In this document: piece by piece, positions 44,510 to 52,721 of the stretch | How positions within the stretch are numbered: position 1 is the first letter of the stretch | Layout: each line of letters opens with the position of its first letter | Source: Pseudomonas pudica | Lineage (GTDB): Bacteria > Pseudomonadota > Gammaproteobacteria > Pseudomonadales > Pseudomonadaceae | Direction: 5' to 3' | NCBI RefSeq assembly: GCF_015680405.1 | Contig: NZ_JADLJS010000003.1 | Coordinates: 186,001 to 250,000 of the forward strand | DNA length: 64,000 nt | Made by a program: the position numbers and the translations under genes | The notes under the pieces: generated by a model | The model's database searches: none | The model's input: only the letters and a program-made list of their open reading frames with translations | What the model was told of the DNA's origin: nothing

Positions 44510-45712
44510 TCAGGACAGCGCCGCGAACGCGTCGCGCAGCTGCCCCAGGGCTTGTTCCAGTTCCTGCCGCGATGTGGCGAACGACAGACGAATGTAGGGC
44601 TCCAGGCCAAACGCCGAACCCGGCACGGTGGCGACCTTGCCGACCCGCAACAGGTAGGCCGCAAGGTCCGCATCGTTGCCAATGACCTGGCCATCTGGCG
44701 TGCGCTTGCCAATGAAGGCACTGACCTCGGGGAACGCATAGAACGCGCCCTGCGGCATCTGCAATTGCAGGCCCGGGATCTGCGCCAGCCCCTGTACCAC
44801 CAGCGCACCGCGCGCCTGAAACTCGCGGTTGGCGTCACGCACGAAGTCCTGCGGCCCATTCAACGCCGCCACCGCCGCCAGCTGCGAGATGCTCGACGGA
44901 CAGGTGGTCGTCTGCGACTGGGTCTTGTTCATCGCCACGATCAGGTCCTTGGGGCCTGCCGCGTAACCCAGCCGATAACCGGTCATGGCATAGGCCTTGG
45001 AAACGCCGTTGATCAGCAAGGTGCGCTCGCGCAACTGCGGGCAGGCGGTAACGAAGGACACGAACGGCTGGTCGCCCAACACGATGTGCTCGTAGATCTC
45101 GTCGGAAATCACCAGCACCTTGGGGTGGCGCTCCAGTACCTTGCCCAGTGCTGCGAACTCTTCACGGGTGAAGATCGCCCCGCTCGGATTGTTCGGCGAG
45201 TTGAGCATCACCCAGCGGGTACGCGGGGTGATCGCCGCCTCCAGCTGCTCGGGGCGCAGCTTGAAGCCCTGCTCGGCAGTGCACGGGATGACCCTGGGCA
45301 CGCCACCGTTGAGCATGGCCATGTCGGTGTACGACACCCAGTAAGGTGCCGGGGTGATTACCTCGTCACCCGGCTCGAGGGTGGCCAGGAAGGCGTTGAA
45401 CAGCAGTTGCTTGGCACCGTTGCCTACACAGATTTCGTCCAGCCCATAGACCAGGTCGTTTTCCCGAGCGAACTTGTCGACGATGGCTTGGCGCAACACC
45501 TCCAGGCCGTTGGGCCCGGTGTAATGGTTGTTGCCTGCCAGCATCGCCTGGTAGGCGGCTTCGATCACATGAGCCGGTACGTTGTAATCCGGCTCGCCGA
45601 GCGCCAGGTTGATCACCGGCTCGCCCTGGGCCAGCATCTGTTTGGCCAGCACCGACACGGCCATGCTCGGTGAGCTTTTTACCGCGCGCACGCGGCTGCT
45701 TTGCACATCCAT
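44510..45712 (-). CDS. Class I pyridoxal-phosphate aminotransferase
   Basis: The 400-residue enzyme has the AspC-like pattern: INLALGEPDYNVPAHV, NHYTGPNGLEVLRQAI, the cofactor Asn/Asp motif NSPNNPSGAIF and ISDEIYEHI. Lys239 in NGVSKAYAMTGYRLGY is the PLP Schiff base, and the C-terminal Arg lies in YIRLSFA. It is of the aspartate/aromatic (I-gamma) subtype, so it acts on an alpha-amino group; omega-amino acids usually need class III enzymes. The gene lies 3 bases after hyuB, hence coupled translation. Confidence 0.88.
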   Translation of the reverse strand: MDVQSSRVRAVKSSPSMAVSVLAKQMLAQGEPVINLALGEPDYNVPAHVIEAAYQAMLAGNNHYTGPNGLEVLRQAIVDKFARENDLVYGLDEICVGNGAKQLLFNAFLATLEPGDEVITPAPYWVSYTDMAMLNGGVPRVIPCTAEQGFKLRPEQLEAAITPRTRWVMLNSPNNPSGAIFTREEFAALGKVLERHPKVLVISDEIYEHIVLGDQPFVSFVTACPQLRERTLLINGVSKAYAMTGYRLGYAAGPKDLIVAMNKTQSQTTTCPSSISQLAAVAALNGPQDFVRDANREFQARGALVVQGLAQIPGLQLQMPQGAFYAFPEVSAFIGKRTPDGQVIGNDADLAAYLLRVGKVATVPGSAFGLEPYIRLSFATSRQELEQALGQLRDAFAALS

Positions 45713-45715
45713 CGT

Positions 45716-47380
45716 CTAGCACTCCTGGGCGGCATCGAAGCCGTAGTCGTTGCGCGCCTGCTCGGCGCTGATGTAGCCAAAGCGCAGGTCACGCTCGACC
45801 TGCTGGCGGTCGCGTTGACGCGGGTCGCCATAGCCACCACCACCCGGCAGGCGCAACACCAGGCGGCGCTCGGCCGGCACGAACTGCTGGCCCTTGCCGC
45901 GCAGCAGGCTGCCGTCATCCAGGCCGACATAACCTTCAGCGCCCTGCTTGCCACCCTCCAGGCCGCGGGCGGCATGCTGGATGCGATCGAACATGGCGCT
46001 GAAGCGGAAGCTGTAGCCCGCGGCCGCCGACACTTCAATCTCCTGCCCCAGGCCGCCGCGCAGTTGGCCGGCACCGCCGGAGCCTTCACGCAGCTCCTTG
46101 CGCCACACCACCACCGGGCCGGCGTGTTCTGTGGCTTCCACCGGCATGGTGTGCACACCACTGGGGAATGCCGTGGCGCTCAGGCCATCCATCGCTGAAC
46201 GCGCCCCCATGCCGCCGCTGTTGAACATCAGCATCTCGGCGTTGCGACCGTTCGGGTTGCTCTCCAGCGGGCGCACGCTCAGGTGCAGGTTCCACAAGGC
46301 GCTGGCCCCCTCGGCCGGCACCTTGCCCGGCAGGCACTTATGCAGTGCCCCCAGCACCAGGTCGGGCACGAAGTGACCCAGCACATGGCGCACCGACACC
46401 GGCGCCGGGTGCTTGGCATTGAGGATGCAGCCCTCGGGCGCAGTGACCTCGAACGGCGCCAGCGAGGCAGTGTTGTTGGGGATTTCCGGCGCCACGATGC
46501 ACTTGAGGCCATAACAGGCGTAGGCCTTGGCATAGCCCAGCGGCACGTTGATGCCGAACTGGCTCATGCCCGATGTGCCTGTGAAGTCGCTGTTGATGCC
46601 ATCGGGGCCGACAGTGATGGTTACCGCCAGGGTCACAGGCACGTCGTAGCCATCGAGGGTCATGCTGTTGCTGTAGGTGCCATGCGGCAGCGCCTTGAAG
46701 CACTCCAGCGTGGCGCGGCGGCTGTGTTCGAGGATGAAGCCACCAATGTGCTCCAGGTCATCCAGCCTGAACTCTTCGAGCATGTCGATCAGGCGCTTGT
46801 GACCAGTCTCGTTGCACGCCGACAGCGCATAGAAGTCGCCCACCACCCGGTCGTTCTCGCGTACGTTGTTGCGCAGTATGTTTATCAGGTCGCGGTTGAC
46901 CTTGCCGCGCTCGAACAGCTTCATGATCGGGATGAACAGGCCTTCCTCGTATACCTCGCGGGCGTCCGGGCCAAAGCCACGGCCACCGATGTCGACCACG
47001 TGGGCGGTACTGGCAAAGTAACCAATCAGCCTGCCCTTGTAGAACGACGGCGAAACGATGGTGATGTCGTGCAGGTGGCCGGTACCCTTCCACGGGTCGT
47101 TGGTCACATACACGTCGCCTTCGAAGATGTTGTCTTCGCCGATGTCGTTGATGAAGTGCACCACCGCCTCGGCCATGGTATTGACGTGGCCGGGGGTGCC
47201 GGTGACGGCCTGGGCCAGCATGTTGCCGGCGCGGTCGAACACCCCGGCAGACAGGTCGCCGGCCTCGCGCACGCTGGTGGAGAATGCGGTGCGGATCAGG
47301 GTCAGGGCCTGCTCTTCGACCACCGAGACCAGGCGGTTCCACATCACCTGCATTTGAATGTCGATCAAAGTATCGCTCAT
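45716..47380 (-). CDS. Hydantoinase B/oxoprolinase subunit B
   Basis: The 554-residue protein has the HyuB family hallmarks: RTAFSTSVREAGDLSAGVFD, GTPGHVNTM, DVYVTNDPWKGTGHLHDITIVSP, ASTAHVVDIGGRGFG, NVRENDRVVGDF and the C-terminal RLPGGGGYGDP. With HyuA it forms an ATP-dependent amidohydrolase opening five- to seven-membered cyclic amides (5-oxoproline, N-methylhydantoin, lactams; acetone carboxylase is related). Length is normal for the family. It is the second gene of the operon, 24 bases after hyuA. Confidence 0.9.
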   Translation of the reverse strand: MSDTLIDIQMQVMWNRLVSVVEEQALTLIRTAFSTSVREAGDLSAGVFDRAGNMLAQAVTGTPGHVNTMAEAVVHFINDIGEDNIFEGDVYVTNDPWKGTGHLHDITIVSPSFYKGRLIGYFASTAHVVDIGGRGFGPDAREVYEEGLFIPIMKLFERGKVNRDLINILRNNVRENDRVVGDFYALSACNETGHKRLIDMLEEFRLDDLEHIGGFILEHSRRATLECFKALPHGTYSNSMTLDGYDVPVTLAVTITVGPDGINSDFTGTSGMSQFGINVPLGYAKAYACYGLKCIVAPEIPNNTASLAPFEVTAPEGCILNAKHPAPVSVRHVLGHFVPDLVLGALHKCLPGKVPAEGASALWNLHLSVRPLESNPNGRNAEMLMFNSGGMGARSAMDGLSATAFPSGVHTMPVEATEHAGPVVVWRKELREGSGGAGQLRGGLGQEIEVSAAAGYSFRFSAMFDRIQHAARGLEGGKQGAEGYVGLDDGSLLRGKGQQFVPAERRLVLRLPGGGGYGDPRQRDRQQVERDLRFGYISAEQARNDYGFDAAQEC

Positions 47381-47404
47381 GGTTCTGGCTTCCGAATTCA
47401 GGCG

Positions 47405-49486
47405 TTAGCGGCGCACGACCAGCAGGCAGCCGTCTGGCTGGACCGTGGCGGTGAAGTTGGAGGTGACGAAGGTCGAGGTTTCGCGCTCGACGATGATTGC
47501 CGGGCCATCGACGCGGGCACCGACCTGCAGTTCCTCGCGCGGATGGATGCCGGCCTCGACGAAACCGCCGGCAGCCACGTCGAACACCTGGCGGCGGGCG
47601 ACTTCATGGGAGCGGTAGGCGGCACCCACTTCTTCGATTTGCTGTACCGGTGGCAACGGTGAACTGGCCTTGACCGACCAGCTGACGATTTCGATATCCG
47701 GCCCTTCGATAGGGCGACCGAAGAAGCGGGTATAGGCTTCTTCGAAACGGGCCTTGAACTCCACCATATCCGCGGCGCTGAAGGCCTTGAACGGCAGGGC
47801 AACCGGAATTTCCCAACCTTGGCCGACATAGCGCATGAACGCGGTGCATTCCATTTCCGGCTCACCGGTTGGCATACCTTGACGCAGGAAGCCCAGCGAC
47901 TCGGCTTTCATCTCGTCGATCAGGCCATTGACCTGCACGGCCTCGAATTCGGACAGGCGCACGAAGGCACTGCGCACGGCTTCGTAGCCGAATGGCGCAC
48001 GCAGGAAGCCGATGGCCGAGCCCACACCGGCGCCGGCCGGGACAATGAAGCGCGCCACGCCCATCTTTTCGCACAGCCGTGCAGCGTGGAGCGGACCGCC
48101 GCCACCGAAGGTGATCATGGTGTAGTCGGCGATATCCTTGCCACTCTCCACCGCATGCACGCGACCAGCGTTGGCCATGTTCTCGTCGACCACTTCGCAC
48201 ACGCCAAAGGCTGCGGTATCGGCCTGCATGCCCAGCGGCTGGCCGATGACCCGAGCCATGGCGTTGGCGGCATTGTCGGTGGAGAGGCGCAACGCGCCAC
48301 CGGCAAAGTTGTCGGCGTCCAGGCGGCCGAGCAGCAGGTTGGCGTCGGTGATGGTCGGCTCCTGACCGCCACGGCCGTAACAGGCCGGGCCTGGCTCGGA
48401 AGCCGCGCTATGCGGGCCAACGCGAATCTGGCGCATGCTGTCGATGCTGGCAATGGACCCGCCGCCGGCGCCGATCTCGACCATCTCGACCACCGGAATG
48501 GAAATCGGCATACCACTGCCCTTCTTGAAGCGATAGGTACGTGCAACCTCGAAGGTTTTCGCGGTTTTCGGCACCTGGTCTTCGATCAGGCAGATTTTTG
48601 CCGTGGTGCCGCCCATGTCGAATGACAGCACGTTCTCCAGCTGGTACCGGCGAGCGATATCGGCAGCGAAGATGGCGCCGCCGGCTGGACCGGACTCCAC
48701 CAGACGTACCGGGAATTCAGCGGCACTCTGCACCGAGATGATGCCGCCACCGGAGTGGATCATGAAAACCGGGCAGTCGGCGCCGGCTTCCTTGAGGGTG
48801 ACCACCAGGCGGTCCAGGTAGGACTTGATCAGCGGCTTGACGTAGGCGTTGGCGCATACGGTATTGAAGCGCTCGAACTCGCGCATCTGCGGCGAAACTT
48901 CGCTGGAGATGGAAATTGACAGTTGCGGCAGACGCGCCTGCAGGGCATCGCGCAACTGGCGCTCGTGGGCACCATTGACGTAGCTGTGGATGAAGCCGAT
49001 AGCCACGCTCTGGTAGTTGCCTTCGGCGATACGCTCGACCAATGCGTCGATCTCGGCCTGCGCCGGGGCGATCAGTACCTGGCCTTTGACATCCAGGCGT
49101 TCGCGCAGGGTGTAGCGGTGTTCGCGGTCGATTAGCGGCGGCGGCAGGACGATGTTGATGTCGTACTGCTCGAAGCGGTTTTCGGTGCGCATTTCAAGGG
49201 TGTCACGGAAGCCTTCGGTGGTGATGAAGGCGGTGCGTGCGCCACGGCGCTCAATCAGCGCATTGGTGGCAAGGGTGGTGCCATGGATCAGCTGATCGAT
49301 GTCCGACAGCGACAGGCCCGCCTGCTCCACCACTTGGCGCACGCCAGTGAGGATGGCCCGTTCCGGCAGCTCGTAGTCGGTCAGGATCTTGGTCGAATGC
49401 AGCACGCCGTTCACGTCCAGCGCGATATCGGTGAAGGTCCCGCCTATGTCCACGCCGACCCGGCATGATGTCGCAGTCATCGTCAT
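47405..49486 (-). CDS. Hydantoinase A/oxoprolinase subunit A
   Basis: The 693-residue protein has HyuA family ATP-binding motifs CRVGVDIGGTFTDIALD near the N-terminus and VLSFDMGGTTAKICLI near the middle. IHGTTLATNALIERRG and TFGGGGPLHAARLCEKMGV are further signatures. The start at 49486 follows AGGGG; the open frame continues upstream through the operator and REP pair and is non-coding there. It is the first gene of a seven-gene operon ending with gabD at 39225. A TetR-type operator lies 48 bases upstream. P. putida OplBA, a lactam-opening pair of this family, shows that lactams are possible substrates. Confidence 0.9.
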   Translation of the reverse strand: MTMTATSCRVGVDIGGTFTDIALDVNGVLHSTKILTDYELPERAILTGVRQVVEQAGLSLSDIDQLIHGTTLATNALIERRGARTAFITTEGFRDTLEMRTENRFEQYDINIVLPPPLIDREHRYTLRERLDVKGQVLIAPAQAEIDALVERIAEGNYQSVAIGFIHSYVNGAHERQLRDALQARLPQLSISISSEVSPQMREFERFNTVCANAYVKPLIKSYLDRLVVTLKEAGADCPVFMIHSGGGIISVQSAAEFPVRLVESGPAGGAIFAADIARRYQLENVLSFDMGGTTAKICLIEDQVPKTAKTFEVARTYRFKKGSGMPISIPVVEMVEIGAGGGSIASIDSMRQIRVGPHSAASEPGPACYGRGGQEPTITDANLLLGRLDADNFAGGALRLSTDNAANAMARVIGQPLGMQADTAAFGVCEVVDENMANAGRVHAVESGKDIADYTMITFGGGGPLHAARLCEKMGVARFIVPAGAGVGSAIGFLRAPFGYEAVRSAFVRLSEFEAVQVNGLIDEMKAESLGFLRQGMPTGEPEMECTAFMRYVGQGWEIPVALPFKAFSAADMVEFKARFEEAYTRFFGRPIEGPDIEIVSWSVKASSPLPPVQQIEEVGAAYRSHEVARRQVFDVAAGGFVEAGIHPREELQVGARVDGPAIIVERETSTFVTSNFTATVQPDGCLLVVRR

Positions 49487-49533
49487 ATCCCCTGCAATGC
49501 TTTGTAGTTGTCTCGATCCGCTGAAGCGGTCTT

Positions 49534-49567
49534 CATGTAAGTTATATGTTGTCTTACATGTGGTCAA
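49534..49567 (-). promoter_or_regulatory. Operator/promoter element upstream of the hyu operon (site A)
   Basis: CATGTAAG-N11-CTTACATG is an 8-base perfect inverted repeat. The 21-base stretch 49547-49567 is matched at 20 positions by 51255-51275 in front of the SDR/tetR pair. On the coding strand TTGACC (complement of 49562-49567) could be a -35 box with the inverted repeat filling the spacer, as expected for repression. The likely ligand-binding regulator is the TetR protein encoded at 51302. Confidence 0.65.
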
Positions 49568-49597
49568 GCACCTATTTGCTGAAATCTGCTGCGCCAG

Positions 49598-49695
49598 TGC
49601 CGGCCTCTTCGCGGGCATGCCCGCTCCCACAGGATCACCACAGACCTTGAGAGCAGTACAGTACCTGTGGGAGCGGGCGTGCCCGCGAAGAGACC
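49598..49695. repeat. Inverted pair of REP elements
   Basis: GCCGGCCTCTTCGCGGGCAT with CCCGCTCCCACAGG, and from 49664 the inverted copy. It sits between the end of the SDR gene (49720) and the hyu operon promoter, so it may insulate the two units. Confidence 0.85.
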
Positions 49696-49719
49696 TGCAC
49701 AGCCAATACAACTAGCGGA

Positions 49720-50475
49720 TCAACCGCCGGTCTTGACCATCCGCCCGCCGCCCACCGCCTGCGCCGTGGGGAACACTTCCAGCCGCGACACATCCACCTG
49801 CCGCGGCATCTTCAGCGCCGCCAGCAACAGCTGTGCAATATCCTCCGGCTGGATCGACTCATAACCGTCATACAGTTCGCTGCCCGCCGCCTGCATGCCC
49901 ATGGCGGTCTTGTACAGCTGGGTCTGCACCCTGCCCGGGGCAATCTCGGTCACCCGCACCCCGCTGCCCAGCAAGTCACAGCGCAAGGCATCGCAGAACA
50001 GGCTTACACCAGCCTTGGACGCCCCGTATACAGCAGCCCCCGGGTGCGGCGCGCGGCCAGCACTGGAGCCAATGAAGAACAGATGCCCCCTGCCCCGTCC
50101 GACCATGCCCGGCAGCACCTGGCGCGCCAGGTGCAGCGGCGCCTTGAGGTTGATGTCGAGCATGTTGTCGATTTCGGCTTCGTCGATGTCCTGGAACGCC
50201 GCACGGGTGGAAAGAATGCCCGCGTTGTTGACCAGCACATCCACCGCTTGCCCTTCCAGCGCAACAGCCAGCGAACGGTAGTCGCGCACATCCGCCTGCA
50301 AGATGGTCACACCCGGCTCGCCAGCCAGCTCCGCGAGCGCTTCCGGGCTGCGCCCGACCGCAATCACCTGCAGGCCGGCGTCACGCAGCGCCAGTACGAT
50401 GGCCTTGCCGATACCGCTGGTAGCCCCAGTCACCAGCGCGCGCTGGTAGCCCTCGGGAAATGCGACTTCAGGCAT
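49720..50475 (-). CDS. Short-chain dehydrogenase/reductase (second of a pair)
   Basis: The 251-residue classical SDR has TGATSGIG (cofactor), NNAG, catalytic Ser in FIGSSAG and YGASK. An Arg after strand 2 (VGRSPEAL) favours NADP(H). It overlaps the preceding SDR gene by 8 bases, so the two proteins are made together and may act on successive intermediates or stereoisomers. Substrate unknown. Confidence 0.87.
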   Translation of the reverse strand: MPEVAFPEGYQRALVTGATSGIGKAIVLALRDAGLQVIAVGRSPEALAELAGEPGVTILQADVRDYRSLAVALEGQAVDVLVNNAGILSTRAAFQDIDEAEIDNMLDINLKAPLHLARQVLPGMVGRGRGHLFFIGSSAGRAPHPGAAVYGASKAGVSLFCDALRCDLLGSGVRVTEIAPGRVQTQLYKTAMGMQAAGSELYDGYESIQPEDIAQLLLAALKMPRQVDVSRLEVFPTAQAVGGGRMVKTGG

Positions 50476-51217
50476 AGATGTAACCCCCGCTGACGATCAC
50501 GTTTTCACCGGTGGCGTAGCTGTTGCGGCTGCTGCCCATCATCACGATCCACTCGGCGATTTCTGCTGGTTCCGCGGCGCGACCCAACGGGTTGGCCGCT
50601 GCCAGTTCACCAAGGAAGCCCAGCTGCTTGGCGCGCTCGGTGGCAAAACCGGCCGGGGCCACCGAATTGACCAGGATCTGGTCCTTGGCACAGGCCTGGG
50701 CGAACGACTTGGTCAGGCTCACCACCGCAGCCTTGGTCGCCGCATAGTGGGCGTTTTGCGGGTGGGCCTTGAAGGCATCAACCGAAGTGACGTTGACGAT
50801 GCGCCCGGTCACCGCCGGGGCTGCCACGTACTGCTGCATGTGGCGCACCGCAGCGACCATCATGTGGTAGGTACCCTTGATATTGACGGCGTTTTCCAGG
50901 TCCCACTCTTCGTCAGTGATCTCGAGGATATCCTTGCGCGGGTAGATCGCCGCACTGTTGACCAGGCAATGCACCCGGCCCATGCCTTCGACGATCTGGT
51001 CGAAGGCCGCGTGGGCAGTGTCCTTGCGGGCGATGTCACCCACCGCGATCGCCACCTCCACACCCTGCCCGCGCAGCTCTTCTGCTGCTTGCAGCAACAA
51101 TTGCTCGTTGCGGTCGATCAGGCCGATCTTGCCAGCGCCACGCTTGACCATCAGCCGGGCTGTTTCCAGGCCCAGACCTGAGGCGCCACCTACGATCACC
51201 ACCGTTTGATTTTCCAC
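50468..51217 (-). CDS. Short-chain dehydrogenase/reductase (first of a pair)
   Basis: The 249-residue SDR has VGGASGLG (cofactor), a strand-2 Asp (LIDRNEQ) favouring NAD(H), NSAAI in place of NNAG, catalytic Ser in VNVTSVDAF and YAATK. It resembles 3-hydroxyacyl-CoA/L-carnitine-type dehydrogenases. It is preceded by GGAGG and by operator site B. The opposite coenzyme preference to its partner could let the pair epimerise an alcohol via the ketone; this is speculative. Confidence 0.87.
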   Translation of the reverse strand: MENQTVVIVGGASGLGLETARLMVKRGAGKIGLIDRNEQLLLQAAEELRGQGVEVAIAVGDIARKDTAHAAFDQIVEGMGRVHCLVNSAAIYPRKDILEITDEEWDLENAVNIKGTYHMMVAAVRHMQQYVAAPAVTGRIVNVTSVDAFKAHPQNAHYAATKAAVVSLTKSFAQACAKDQILVNSVAPAGFATERAKQLGFLGELAAANPLGRAAEPAEIAEWIVMMGSSRNSYATGENVIVSGGYIYA

Positions 51218-51244
51218 AAAACACCTCCGTGATTGAGTCTTTAC

Positions 51245-51275
51245 GTAAGATGCCTGTTGTCTTACATTTGGTCAA
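51245..51275. promoter_or_regulatory. Operator/promoter element between SDR pair and tetR (site B)
   Basis: GTAAGA-N9-TCTTAC has the same half-site spacing as site A. Bases 51255-51275 match 49547-49567 at 20 of 21 positions, in the same orientation relative to the minus-strand gene. It lies 28 bases before the SDR start and 27 bases before tetR, so one bound repressor would shut both. Confidence 0.65.
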
Positions 51276-51301
51276 ACATCAATTCGTCCACAGGTGCTGC
51301 C

Positions 51302-51892
51302 ATGCCCGCCTCCAGCCACCCGCCCGTACCCGCCCCGCATGCCCGGGACCGCTTGCTGGAGGCGGCGAGCGCGCTGTTTGCCAGCCACGGCTACCAGGCC
51401 ATCGGCCTGCGCGACCTGGCCAGCCACCTGGGGCTCCGAGCCGGGTCGCTGTACCACCATATCGAGAGCAAACAGGGCCTGCTGTTCGAACTGATCGAAT
51501 CGAGCCTGACCGACCTGCTGTATGAAACCCGACAATGCCTCAAAAGCGCCCGTACCAACAGTGAACGCTTGCCGTGCTTCGTCCAGGCGTTTGTTGCGTA
51601 CAGCCAGGCCAACCCGGACAAGCTGGTGCTACTGACCCGCGAAGCCATGAACCTGAACGAAGAGCAACTGTTGCAGGTTGAACAGTTGAAGGCGCAATAC
51701 AGCGGACTGCTCAGCGAAATTGTCGCAGCCGAGTGCGGCTTGACGGCATCGCGCGCGCGTTCGATCGCCCAGGCGGTACTTGGGTTATTGTGCGGTCAGG
51801 CCCAGTGGGGAACGGTGATGGCCGCCAGAGAGCAACTGGTGGCGTTCGTACAAGGGATTGTCGGAACCGGTAAGGCGGCGGCATGCCCGTAA
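51302..51892 (+). CDS. TetR-family regulator of the SDR and hyu operons (predicted)
   Basis: The 196-residue protein from ATG 51302 has the TetR helix-turn-helix (ALFASHGYQAIGLRDLASHLGLRAGSLYHHIESKQGLLFELIE), near the pattern of regulators of acyl-CoA and aromatic degradation. An upstream in-frame start would include the operator and is rejected. Divergence from the SDR pair with a shared operator is the classic autoregulated arrangement. The ligand is unknown. Confidence 0.85.
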   Translation: MPASSHPPVPAPHARDRLLEAASALFASHGYQAIGLRDLASHLGLRAGSLYHHIESKQGLLFELIESSLTDLLYETRQCLKSARTNSERLPCFVQAFVAYSQANPDKLVLLTREAMNLNEEQLLQVEQLKAQYSGLLSEIVAAECGLTASRARSIAQAVLGLLCGQAQWGTVMAAREQLVAFVQGIVGTGKAAACP

Positions 51893-51904
51893 AACACAAT
51901 TCGC

Positions 51905-51932
51905 ATAAGAATATGAATTCTTATTCTTTTTT
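51905..51932 (+). terminator. Rho-independent-type terminator after tetR
   Basis: ATAAGAAT-atga-ATTCTTAT forms an 8-base-pair stem with 4-base loop followed by TCTTTTTT. The stem is AT-rich and so weak, but the T-tract and its place 13 bases after the tetR stop support termination. Confidence 0.65.
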
Positions 51933-52093
51933 AACCATCAAGCATTGCTCTATAACTGTCCTCACTGCACAGCCGCCAACACCCGGCCAACTGTCTGCAG
52001 CGCAACACACGATCAACAGGCAACGCCCGCACGGCAACAGCGCCGCAACCATCAGAAAAGCGCTAACCCGTTGAAATAAAAGCACATTCATAC

Positions 52094-52110
52094 TCGGCAC
52101 GACGATTGCT
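52094..52110 (+). promoter_or_regulatory. Sigma-54 promoter of msuE-sfnC-sfnR
   Basis: TCGGCACGACGATTGCT has GG at 52096-52097 and GC at 52108-52109 exactly ten bases apart and agrees with TGGCACGNNNNTTGCW except for one base. It lies about 42 bases before msuE. Since sfnR, third gene of this unit, encodes a sigma-54 activator, positive autoregulation is likely. Confidence 0.7.
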
Positions 52111-52151
52111 CAAGCAAAGTCCCCCGCTCAACCAGCACCGGAGACCTGCCC

Positions 52152-52712
52152 ATGAGCACCCCACTGAACGTCGTAGCCCTGTCCGGCGGCACTGCCCGCC
52201 CATCGCGCACCCTGGCCCTGACCGAGGCGATCCTCGCCGAACTGGCCCAGCACCTGCACATCAAGCCGCACCTGATCGAACTGGGCGAGATCGCCCGCCC
52301 GCTGGGCAGCGCCCTGTGGCGCAGCGAACTGCCCGAGGCCGTCGAGCAGCAACTGCGCCTGGTGGAAAAAGCCGACCTGCTGGTGGTGACCACGCCGGTG
52401 TACCGCGGCAGCTTCACCGGCCACTTCAAGCACCTGTTCGACCTGATCGGCCAGGACGCCCTGGTCGACACCCCGGTGCTGCTCGCCGCCACCGGCGGCA
52501 GCGAGCGCCACGCGCTGGTGCTCGACCACCAGCTGCGCCCACTGTTCAGCTTCCTGCAAGCCCTGACGCTGCCCATCGGCGTGTTCGCCAGCCAGGCGGA
52601 AATGGCCGACTACCGGGTGTCCAGCGCAGCCCTTGCCGCCCGCATCCGCCTGGCCGCAGAGCGCGCCGTGCCGCTGTTCGGCGCTCATCATGCGCTGCGC
52701 AAGAGCGCCTGA
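52152..52712 (+). CDS. msuE: NADPH-dependent FMN reductase, MsuE family
   Basis: The 186-residue flavodoxin-like reductase (VVALSGGTARPSRT phosphate loop, TPVYRGSFTGHFKHLFDLI) supplies reduced FMN to flavin-dependent desulfonating monooxygenases during sulfur starvation. The neighbours sfnC and sfnR confirm the sulfur context: in P. putida these serve use of dimethyl sulfone and methanesulfonate-type sulfur. No monooxygenase gene (ssuD, msuD or sfnG) is in the window, so the partner is encoded elsewhere. Confidence 0.85.
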   Translation: MSTPLNVVALSGGTARPSRTLALTEAILAELAQHLHIKPHLIELGEIARPLGSALWRSELPEAVEQQLRLVEKADLLVVTTPVYRGSFTGHFKHLFDLIGQDALVDTPVLLAATGGSERHALVLDHQLRPLFSFLQALTLPIGVFASQAEMADYRVSSAALAARIRLAAERAVPLFGAHHALRKSA

Positions 52713-52721
52713 GGAGCGGCC

